From contig QNFJ01000157.1 of assembly GCA_003646305.1 (NCBI GenBank), forward strand, positions 1-5,359: a stretch of DNA of 5,359 nucleotides, read 5' to 3'. Source of the stretch: Gammaproteobacteria bacterium (lineage in GTDB: Bacteria; Pseudomonadota; Gammaproteobacteria; Methylococcales; UBA2780). The translations under genes were made by a program, and so were the position numbers. The notes beneath the pieces were generated by a model. The model saw only the letters and a program-made list of their open reading frames with translations, was not told the DNA's origin and ran no database searches. Below are positions 1 to 5,359 of this stretch, in pieces (positions within the stretch are counted from its first letter, which is position 1; each line of letters opens with the position of its first letter).

Positions 1-885
1 AACCCCACCACTTGTGACCAGAAAACCAAGACCGGTTCGGTGATGAGGGAGATGGGCTATGAGGTTTATGATATGGAACTGCCTCCGGTTAAAGAGTCGG
101 AAGAGGGGCGTGAATATTGGCGTCGTTCAGTGCGTAAATTTACCAAAAACCTGAAAAATATTACCGGACAAAAAGTCACCCGCAAAAAGCTCAAAGAAAC
201 CATTGGTAAAGTGGCTAAGGCACAGCACAGCTACCACCGTATTCAACAGCTTAGAAAAACGGTACCGGCTCCAGTGCTGGGTAAAGATATTTTTCTGGCA
301 ACCAATGCTTTTTTCTTTGATGACTTAGAGCGCTGGACGGTAGCAATGGATCGTTTGGGTGATGAGATAGAAGAGCGTGTTGCCAATAAGCACAACGCGG
401 CAGGTGCGCGCACACCTCGAATTGTCTTTACCGGTTCACCGCCTATTTTTCCTAACCTAAAAATCCCACTAATGATTGAACTGGCGGATGCGGTGATTGT
501 GGCCGATGAAACTTGCTCATCGAATCGGCTTTTGAATGACATGGTTTCGGTAGATGAATGGTTTTTATATGACATGGTCGATGCCATTGCCGACCGCTAC
601 CTTAAGTCTTGCACCTGCCCAGTTTTCACCCTCAATGATGATCGACAAAGACGGCTGGTTGAGCTTTGTAAAATGTACAGTGCGGATGGTGTTGTTTATC
701 AGGCATTTGCCGGTTGCCAAGTGTATGAACTTGAGCAACGAAGCATTGCAAAAATATTAGAAGAAAATGGCATTCCAATGCTTTATATCGAGACTGATTA
801 TAGTCCCAGCCAGTCTGGGCAATTATCGACCCGAATAGAGGCATTTGTGGAATCCCTTAAAGCTCGGAAAAGGAGACGTGCATGA
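1..885 (+). CDS. 2-hydroxyacyl-CoA dehydratase D / double-cubane-cluster reductase family protein (5' truncated)
   Basis: The reading frame is open from base 1, so the true start lies upstream. The 294 visible residues are the C-terminal part of a protein usually about 380-430 aa long. The family comprises iron-sulfur reductases (HgdB, BcrB/C, double-cubane proteins, E. coli YjiM) that take ATP-energised electrons from an activase. Visible signatures are a TTCDQKTK motif at residues 3-10 (usual form TTCDGKKK), TGSPPIFPNLK at 144-154, DETCSSNR at 169-176, a C-x-C pair at 204/206, GCQVYELE at 238-245, and the C-terminal IETDYSPSQSGQLSTRIEAF. Cys5, 172, 204, 206 and 239 are candidate cluster ligands. 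The ending closely resembles YjiM as I remember it, so a single-subunit double-cubane reductase seems likelier than a true acyl-CoA dehydratase. A partner subunit could still lie upstream. The gene is coupled to the downstream activase by a 4-nt overlap. The substrate is unknown; the family call is firm. Confidence 0.9.
   Translation, partial: NPTTCDQKTKTGSVMREMGYEVYDMELPPVKESEEGREYWRRSVRKFTKNLKNITGQKVTRKKLKETIGKVAKAQHSYHRIQQLRKTVPAPVLGKDIFLATNAFFFDDLERWTVAMDRLGDEIEERVANKHNAAGARTPRIVFTGSPPIFPNLKIPLMIELADAVIVADETCSSNRLLNDMVSVDEWFLYDMVDAIADRYLKSCTCPVFTLNDDRQRRLVELCKMYSADGVVYQAFAGCQVYELEQRSIAKILEENGIPMLYIETDYSPSQSGQLSTRIEAFVESLKARKRRRA
871..876 (+). promoter_or_regulatory. Ribosome binding site for the activase gene
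   Basis: AGGAGA lies inside the end of the upstream reductase gene, about six bases before the ATG at 882. This strong Shine-Dalgarno match fixes the activase start and supports the ATGA stop/start overlap as genuine. Confidence 0.8.
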
Positions 886-1703
886 ATTATTACGCAGGAA
901 TTGATATTGGCTCAACGGCCATCAAGTTGGTTGTGATTGATGAAGAACAGAACCTGTTAGGGTCCAAAGTGGCCGCAACGGGCGCATTGGTTGAAAAGAA
1001 CAGTATGGAGGCTTATCGCCAGCTGCTTACCGAAGTGGGTCTAAAGGAGAGTGATATCTCATATCTAACCACCACCGGTTATGGTCGTAAGTTAATCCAG
1101 TCAGCCGATGAGACGATTAGTGAAATTACCGCTAATGCTCTTGGCGCACGAAAAATGGGTGAGGAGTTTGGTGTTGTTCGAACCATTATCAATATTGGTG
1201 GGCAAGATACCAAAGCGATTAGCCTCGATGAGCATGGAACGGTGGTGAATTTTGCCATGAATGATCGTTGTGCAGCGGGAACAGGCCGCTTCCTTGATAT
1301 GGCAGCGCGAAACCTAGAGATTTCAGTTGAGCAGTTGGGAGAGTTTCATTTTAACGCAAAAGGAACACCCGCAGCGGTTAATGCCACCTGTGCTGTCTTT
1401 GCAGAGTCTGAAATTATTGGCTTGTTAGGAGGTGGTCACTCACGTGAAGAGATTGTTGCCGGGGTTCATTTTTCGATTGCTAAACGAACCATCCGTCTGA
1501 CCAAAAGAGTGGGGATTAATGATGTGCTCTATTTTGATGGTGGCCCTGCTTTGAATAAAGGGCTGGTTGCCGCTATTGAGGATGAGTTGGGGAAAACGCT
1601 GGCAATCCCTAAAAACCCTCAGGTGACGACGGCTTTTGGTGCAGCCCTTCAAGGACAGGAAGTGCATCTTTTTGAGCTGTCAGAAGAGAGAGAGCAGGCC
1701 TGA
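882..1703 (+). CDS. ATP-dependent activase of the BcrAD/BadFG (HgdC/YjiL) family
   Basis: This 273-aa protein belongs to the ASKHA-fold activases. These homodimers hold one [4Fe-4S] cluster at the subunit interface and use ATP hydrolysis to push a low-potential electron into the partner reductase. The phosphate-1 loop is GIDIGSTAIK (6-15), the second phosphate motif is NIGGQDTK (104-111), and the adenosine-side motif is FDGGPALNKG (218-227). The two family cysteines are both present: Cys130 in NDRCAAGTGRFL and Cys170 in TCAVFAESE. Their spacing is almost that of Cys127/Cys166 in Acidaminococcus HgdC. Length is normal for a stand-alone activase (about 255-270 aa) and no domain is missing. The ATG overlaps the reductase stop (ATGA) and has a strong ribosome site, so the two are almost certainly cognate partners. 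Cluster chemistry of this kind is oxygen-sensitive in characterised members, which suggests anoxic or microoxic expression. Confidence 0.94.
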   Translation: MNYYAGIDIGSTAIKLVVIDEEQNLLGSKVAATGALVEKNSMEAYRQLLTEVGLKESDISYLTTTGYGRKLIQSADETISEITANALGARKMGEEFGVVRTIINIGGQDTKAISLDEHGTVVNFAMNDRCAAGTGRFLDMAARNLEISVEQLGEFHFNAKGTPAAVNATCAVFAESEIIGLLGGGHSREEIVAGVHFSIAKRTIRLTKRVGINDVLYFDGGPALNKGLVAAIEDELGKTLAIPKNPQVTTAFGAALQGQEVHLFELSEEREQA

Positions 1704-2371
1704 TGGCAACGGAAACATTGCCTTTATCTTATGTGTTTTTATTGGGTGTGGTGTTTGGCATCGGGCCTTGCACTATGACCTGCCTACCTTATTTGGGACC
1801 TATCTTCCTGTCACAAAGTGGTGGTGTGAAATCCTCTTGGAAAATTGTTGTTCCTTTTTCATTGGGTCGTTTGATCAGTTATAGCAGCCTGGGTTTGGTG
1901 GCTGGTTATCTAGGGCAAACGCTCCGCAGTTCCTTGAAAACACCGATAATTGGGTGGGTTTTGGGGGCAGCAACCATTTGTGTCGGGCTTTATATATTAT
2001 GGACAACAATTAATAAGCACAAAGCAAAGGGGCGTTGTGGAAACCACGGTGGACTGAATAGCCAATCGAGGCTTAGTAAAGTGATGCCTAGCGGTCTTTT
2101 CTTCATGGGTATGGGAATGGCATTAACACCCTGTTCACCATTGAGCACAGTGTTATTGGTGTCAGCTGCATCAGCCAGTGCTTTGACGGGATTTTCTTTG
2201 GGCTTTTCATTCGGAATTGGCGCTGTTATGGTGCCTGCACTGATCTTTGGATTAGGGATGGCCTACTTCGGACAGCGCATTCGAGAGATATTGGCAAAAT
2301 CGCGCAAGACATTAGAGTTGGCGAGTGGCTGCATTTTGATTGTTATGGGGCTTGGAACAATTCTCGCGTAA
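1703..2371 (+). CDS. CcdA/DsbD-like (TauE/SafE superfamily) six-helix membrane protein
   Basis: This 222-aa, strongly hydrophobic protein has about six membrane segments, near residues 8-36, 47-70, 81-101, 129-153, 160-188 and 203-221. It shows pseudo-twofold symmetry: a Cys/Pro motif GPCTMTCLPYLGP (21-33) in the first half and LTPCSPL (141-147) opening the second. This matches the arrangement in CcdA and the DsbD membrane core, where one cysteine in each half passes thiol electrons from cytoplasmic thioredoxin to the periplasm. Databases would probably label it 'cytochrome c biogenesis/DsbD_2' or 'sulfite exporter TauE/SafE'. No periplasmic thioredoxin-like domain is attached. The loop after helix 3 carries RCGNHGG (111-117). 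The start overlaps the activase stop by one base (TGATG) and has only a weak ribosome site (GCAGG), so it probably relies on translational coupling. Its role beside the reductase pair is unknown: electron or thiol transfer across the membrane, or export of a small product. Confidence 0.82.
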   Translation: MATETLPLSYVFLLGVVFGIGPCTMTCLPYLGPIFLSQSGGVKSSWKIVVPFSLGRLISYSSLGLVAGYLGQTLRSSLKTPIIGWVLGAATICVGLYILWTTINKHKAKGRCGNHGGLNSQSRLSKVMPSGLFFMGMGMALTPCSPLSTVLLVSAASASALTGFSLGFSFGIGAVMVPALIFGLGMAYFGQRIREILAKSRKTLELASGCILIVMGLGTILA

Positions 2372-2427
2372 TAAAAATTAATCATCATGGCCTTTAAGGG
2401 TTATGAGTTGTTGCTTGCAGGGGTAGG
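2372..2427 (+). other. 56-nt intergenic gap between the redox block and the efflux block
   Basis: This A/T-rich spacer is the only real gap in the window. I see no GC-rich hairpin followed by a T run, so no intrinsic terminator, and no convincing -35/-10 pair. The last 11 bases hold the ribosome binding site of the next gene. Read-through from the upstream genes is therefore possible but not shown. Confidence 0.6.
2417..2423 (+). promoter_or_regulatory. Ribosome binding site for the outer-membrane factor gene
   Basis: GCAGGGG lies four bases before the ATG at 2428. It is a moderate Shine-Dalgarno match at slightly short spacing. It supports this start, which also places a proper lipoprotein signal peptide at the N-terminus. 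Confidence 0.55.
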
Positions 2428-3837
2428 ATGATAATTCGCAATGGCATTTTAGTTGCCTTTTTTCTGCTGTTATCGGGTTGCAGTCTATTTAAAGGTCGTT
2501 CGGAACCGGTTGTCTTAACTAAAACACCGGAAAGCTGGTCAACTAGAGAAGCTAAAAGCCGACCGATAACTTTTTGGCTGGATGAGTTTAGGCAGCCCAG
2601 ATTGCTTGCTCTAATCGAAGAGGCATTTGAGAAAAACCCCAATCTTCTTTCGCAAGCTGCAGCAGTGCAACTGGCACAGGTTCAGGCGCGCCTAGCGGGC
2701 GCTGATCGTTGGCCTGAGTTGTCTGCGGGGCTTGGCTCGTCGAGAAGCAAAAGAAGTGGCAGCAGTGGTTTCTCACTATCATCAGTTTATAGCACCTCCT
2801 ATGATTTCTCACTAGATCTTAGCTGGGAGGTTGATTTATGGGGGCGGCTTGGAAATGGCCTTCAAGCAGCCTTATATGAGGAAGAGGCTGCACAAGCTGA
2901 TTTTGAAGCGGCACGTCTTTCTTTGGCTGCAAATATAATTAAAACTGTTTTTGATGGTATTGAGGCGCGTGAGCAGCTAAAGCTATCTCGGGAGACTGTT
3001 GAGAACTTTAAAAATAGCTTACAGATTGTCGAGAACGGATATGGTTATGGTTTATATCGTGCACTAGATGTAAGGCTTTCCCGCTCAAACCTGTTGAGGG
3101 CAGTGAGTCAGTTGCAGAGCTACCGGATCGCCGCGGACCAGACTGTTCGCTCGCTAGAAGTTTTGCTTGGGCGCTACCCCGGTGCGAAATTGAAATTACC
3201 CGATCTTCTGCCCACATTGAACCACTCTGTTTCTGCTGGGATTCCAGTCAATCTGTTACAAAGACGGCCTGATATTATTGCCGCTCAAGGGCGTTTTAAG
3301 GCGTTAGATCAGAGGTATATTGAAGCAAAGAAAAGCTATTTACCCTCGATTCGGTTGGCCGGAAGTGGCGGGGTATCAAGCCGAGAGCTGAATGATTTTA
3401 TCAGTGCGGATCAACTCATCTGGAATTTCACCAGTGGTCTTGTACAGCCACTTTTTCAGGGTGGCCGTCTGGATGCATTTCGTGATGAGGCAGCAATTCT
3501 CTGGCAACAATCTGAATATGACTATAGACAGACCGTTTTATTTGCGTTTCAAGAGGTCGAAACGCTGCTCTCTGCAGAGAAAATACTCAAAGAGCAAGAA
3601 GCGGCTTTAACTAAGACGGCGTATGAAGCGCACGAGGCAGAGCTGCTCGCTAGCGAAGATTATGTTTCTGGTCTAACGGATATAAACACTTTGTTGCAGA
3701 CACAACGAGAGGCTTTTGATGCGGAGAGTGGTTTGTTGGTGATTCGTAAGAGTCGCTTACAGAACAGAGTTAACCTGTACCTTGCTTTGGGTGGCCCAAT
3801 TGCAGCCAATAGCGCTAAACCAGATCAACAAAAATAG
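2428..3837 (+). CDS. RND efflux outer-membrane lipoprotein, NodT/TolC family
   Basis: This 469-aa outer-membrane factor should form the trimeric exit duct of the pump encoded by the next two genes. The N-terminus is a lipoprotein signal: a charged start, a hydrophobic core (7-15) and a lipobox LSGC with the acylated cysteine at 18. Ser at +2 is compatible with outer-membrane sorting. Two TolC-like repeats follow, roughly 55-250 and 270-460. Family landmarks are WEVDLWGR (133-140), LLQRRPDIIAAQ (276-287) at the start of the second repeat, QPLFQGGRL (340-348) after the second barrel hairpin, and NLYLALGG (449-456) near the end. Residues 104-124 are serine-rich (11 of 21) and sit before the first barrel hairpin, which is common in NodT-type proteins. 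Length is typical and the frame is intact. The adaptor gene starts two bases after its stop. Substrate specificity cannot be inferred from an outer-membrane factor. Confidence 0.95.
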   Translation: MIIRNGILVAFFLLLSGCSLFKGRSEPVVLTKTPESWSTREAKSRPITFWLDEFRQPRLLALIEEAFEKNPNLLSQAAAVQLAQVQARLAGADRWPELSAGLGSSRSKRSGSSGFSLSSVYSTSYDFSLDLSWEVDLWGRLGNGLQAALYEEEAAQADFEAARLSLAANIIKTVFDGIEAREQLKLSRETVENFKNSLQIVENGYGYGLYRALDVRLSRSNLLRAVSQLQSYRIAADQTVRSLEVLLGRYPGAKLKLPDLLPTLNHSVSAGIPVNLLQRRPDIIAAQGRFKALDQRYIEAKKSYLPSIRLAGSGGVSSRELNDFISADQLIWNFTSGLVQPLFQGGRLDAFRDEAAILWQQSEYDYRQTVLFAFQEVETLLSAEKILKEQEAALTKTAYEAHEAELLASEDYVSGLTDINTLLQTQREAFDAESGLLVIRKSRLQNRVNLYLALGGPIAANSAKPDQQK

Positions 3838-3839
3838 AA

Positions 3840-5114
3840 ATGAGCTCACATATAAAAAAAATTGTTTTACCGTTTATCGTCATTGCTGTTTCTGTTGCGA
3901 TCGCTTTTGTGATTTCTAATAGCAAGCCGGAAGTTAAGAAACGGCCTCATCATAAAAAAGTGCTAACGGTCGAGACTATCACTTTAAAGCCACAAAACTG
4001 GATGGCGACCATCAAAACACAGGGAACGGTTGAAGCACGTACTACGTCAACGCTCACCTCTCGCGTTTCCGGAGAAGTGGTATGGGTTTCTGATGAATTA
4101 AGGCCAGGTGGTTTTTTTGAAAAAGGAGATCAATTACTCAAAATTGAATCGATTGATTATGAACTGGCGATTAAATCGGCAGAAGCAGAATTGGCCGAAG
4201 CACGGTTTGTTCACCAGGAAGAGACGGCTCAATCAGCACAGGCACTATTAAACTGGAAACGGTTAGGACGAAAGGAGGAACCGAGCGAACTCGTACTGCG
4301 TAAACCGCAGTTAGCCAAAGCAAGAGCAGTGGTCGATTCAGCAAAGGCCAAATTGCAAAGGGCAAAGCTTGATTTGAAACGGACAGTGATACGTGCCCCT
4401 TATGCTGGAAGAGTGATGGAACAATATGTTGATGTAGGGCGGTTTGTCTCGTCTGGAAAAGAGCTGGTTAAACTTTTTGCTATTGATCGGGTTGAGGTTC
4501 GTTTACCGCTAAGTGAAAAACAGAGAGAGCAGCTCGATTTGCCCCGTTTCTATCGAGGTGAATCGCTCAAAACAGCAAAGAAGAATTTGCCAATTATGAT
4601 TAAAGCGCAAATTGGCGGGGTCACTCATCAATGGCAAGCTAATTTTAGCCGAGTAGAAGGGGTGATGAGCCGCGAAACGCGACAGCAGTACATTGTTGCT
4701 GAAATTGAAAATCCTTATCAGCGAACTGAATTGGACAGACCACCACTAGAGGTTGGGCAGTTTGTACAGGCAGAGTTCAATGGACGACAAAACAGCGGCC
4801 TTTTTATCATCCCAAGATCGGCTGTGCATGGCGAGAATGAGGTGATGATCGTTGACGAGGAAAGTAGACTGCAACGTCGCACGGTTGAGCTGTTAGGTGA
4901 GGAGGGTAACTCGGTGGTTATTCGCAAGGGACTAAGATCTGGTGACAGGCTTTGCACCAGTTATGTTCCTTTTGTTGCTAATAATACCGTGGTGCAGATC
5001 GCTTCAGAAAAGCGAACAGGAGGACCGATCCCTAAAAGCAAAGGCGAGGAAAAGACGGGTGGTTGGAAAGGGAAAAAGAATAGACCATCAGAAGTTCAGG
5101 GAGTATCACGGTGA
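3840..5114 (+). CDS. RND efflux periplasmic adaptor subunit (membrane fusion protein, HlyD/AcrA family)
   Basis: This 424-aa adaptor should bridge the RND permease and the outer-membrane duct. It has one N-terminal membrane anchor (about 9-26) and no lipobox, so it is held in the inner membrane by a helix rather than lipid. The domains follow the family order: first half of the lipoyl domain (about 68-103), a coiled-coil hairpin rich in Ala/Glu/Lys (about 107-180), second lipoyl half beginning TVIRAPYAGRV (182-192), a beta-barrel (about 218-315), and the membrane-proximal domain starting near IIPRSAV (323-329). The hairpin is of ordinary length for an RND adaptor. The C-terminus carries an unusually long basic, Gly/Lys-rich tail (391-424) beyond the last expected strand. 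The ATG lies two bases after the upstream stop with no evident Shine-Dalgarno sequence, so translation probably depends on ribosomes finishing the outer-membrane gene. Confidence 0.94.
   Translation: MSSHIKKIVLPFIVIAVSVAIAFVISNSKPEVKKRPHHKKVLTVETITLKPQNWMATIKTQGTVEARTTSTLTSRVSGEVVWVSDELRPGGFFEKGDQLLKIESIDYELAIKSAEAELAEARFVHQEETAQSAQALLNWKRLGRKEEPSELVLRKPQLAKARAVVDSAKAKLQRAKLDLKRTVIRAPYAGRVMEQYVDVGRFVSSGKELVKLFAIDRVEVRLPLSEKQREQLDLPRFYRGESLKTAKKNLPIMIKAQIGGVTHQWQANFSRVEGVMSRETRQQYIVAEIENPYQRTELDRPPLEVGQFVQAEFNGRQNSGLFIIPRSAVHGENEVMIVDEESRLQRRTVELLGEEGNSVVIRKGLRSGDRLCTSYVPFVANNTVVQIASEKRTGGPIPKSKGEEKTGGWKGKKNRPSEVQGVSR
5098..5103 (+). promoter_or_regulatory. Ribosome binding site fixing the GTG start of the RND permease
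   Basis: AGGGAG lies seven bases before the GTG at 5111, inside the end of the adaptor gene. It decides for the GTG start over any internal ATG, because this start gives the standard short N-terminus before the first membrane helix. Confidence 0.75.
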
Positions 5115-5359
5115 ACAAGGGACTGATCGGTTGGTTTGTTGAAAACAAAGTTGCTGCTAACCTGTTGATGATTACGATCCTGTTTTCAGGCTTGTACGCA
5201 ATGAATCATGTTCCGGTTGAATCTTCTCCACAGTACGAACGGAAGCGGCTGTTTGTAAAAACCAGTTATCCAGGATCAACCCCGACTGATATGGAAGAGT
5301 CGGTGACTAGCCGTATTGAAGAGGCTATTTTTGATTTGCCTGGTATTACCGACCTTCAC
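5111..5359 (+). CDS. RND efflux transporter permease subunit (N-terminus, 3' truncated by window end)
   Basis: Only the first 83 codons are inside the window, and the frame is open to the last base. The start is GTG, and GTGA overlaps the adaptor stop by 4 nt. Residues 4-20 (GLIGWFVENKVAANLLM) are the hallmark start of AcrB-superfamily permeases, followed by the first membrane helix (about 14-32). The start of the porter domain follows, with VPVESSP (34-40), SYPGSTPTDMEESVTSRIEE (52-71) and LPGITDL (76-82). These match the family pattern 'E.P...V.T.YPG..P..VE..V...IE.A...L.GI'. The protein should be the proton-driven inner-membrane pump that pairs with the two preceding gene products. The AANLLM-type N-terminus resembles the HAE-like permeases rather than CusA/CzcA heavy-metal pumps. 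However, the substrate-determining regions are outside the window. Confidence 0.93.
   Translation, partial: MNKGLIGWFVENKVAANLLMITILFSGLYAMNHVPVESSPQYERKRLFVKTSYPGSTPTDMEESVTSRIEEAIFDLPGITDLH

Noticed and set aside
243..587. A 114-aa open frame on the minus strand, opposite the reductase gene.
   Set aside because: It is antisense to a clearly conserved coding region, has low-complexity Ser/Ala composition and no recognisable motif. It is a shadow frame.
1685..1694. (AG)5 dinucleotide run at the end of the activase gene, considered as a phase-variation tract.
   Set aside because: Five units is short for slippage-based switching, and a slip would only alter the last few residues of the activase.
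1636..1884. An 82-aa + strand frame spanning the activase/membrane-protein junction.
   Set aside because: It overlaps two well-supported genes in another frame and its translation shows no family features.
2389..2400. CCTTTAAGG, a small palindrome in the gap, considered as a terminator or operator.
   Set aside because: It has only four paired bases per arm and no following T run. It is too short to distinguish from chance.
2376..2436. AATTAATCAT (2376-2385) could pair with ATGATAATT (2428-2436) across the gap and cover the start codon of the outer-membrane gene.
   Set aside because: The pairing is short, A/T-only apart from one or two pairs, and needs a bulge and a loop of over 40 nt. It is too weak to call a regulatory structure.
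3949..3960. The RPHHKK cluster near the adaptor N-terminus, considered as a metal-binding hint for a heavy-metal pump.
   Set aside because: Two adjacent histidines in a basic linker are not a known metal site, and the permease N-terminus does not look like CusA/CzcA.

Overview
The window is a gene-dense, single-strand stretch of bacterial chromosome. Six genes all read on the + strand, with no RNA genes, mobile elements, CRISPR arrays or visible recombination scars. An outer-membrane lipoprotein of the NodT/TolC type and an RND-pump set indicate a Gram-negative (diderm) organism. The moderate base composition and protein style would fit a gammaproteobacterium, possibly one with an anaerobic or sulfur-based lifestyle. 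That placement is an inference; nothing in the window identifies a genus.

Region 1 (1-2371) is a tight three-gene block. It starts with the C-terminal three quarters of an iron-sulfur reductase of the 2-hydroxyacyl-CoA dehydratase D / benzoyl-CoA reductase / double-cubane-cluster superfamily, resembling E. coli YjiM. Next comes its ATP-dependent activase (BcrAD/BadFG or HgdC family, resembling YjiL), then a six-helix membrane protein of the CcdA/DsbD/TauE-SafE type with paired intramembrane cysteines. The genes overlap by 4 nt and 1 nt, so the three products are probably translated together. The likely theme is ATP-driven, very low-potential reduction of an unknown small molecule, with a membrane thiol/electron carrier or exporter alongside.

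A 56-nt gap (2372-2427) with no recognisable terminator or promoter separates this block from region 2.

Region 2 (2428-5359) is a tripartite RND efflux system in the order outer-membrane factor, periplasmic adaptor, inner-membrane permease. The adaptor follows the outer-membrane gene by 2 nt. The permease starts at a GTG overlapping the adaptor stop by 4 nt and runs off the window end after 83 codons.

The pump genes are ordinary family members. The point of most interest is the coupling of the double-cubane-type reductase and activase to a CcdA-like membrane protein, possibly co-transcribed with an efflux pump. The substrate of neither half can be read from the sequence.
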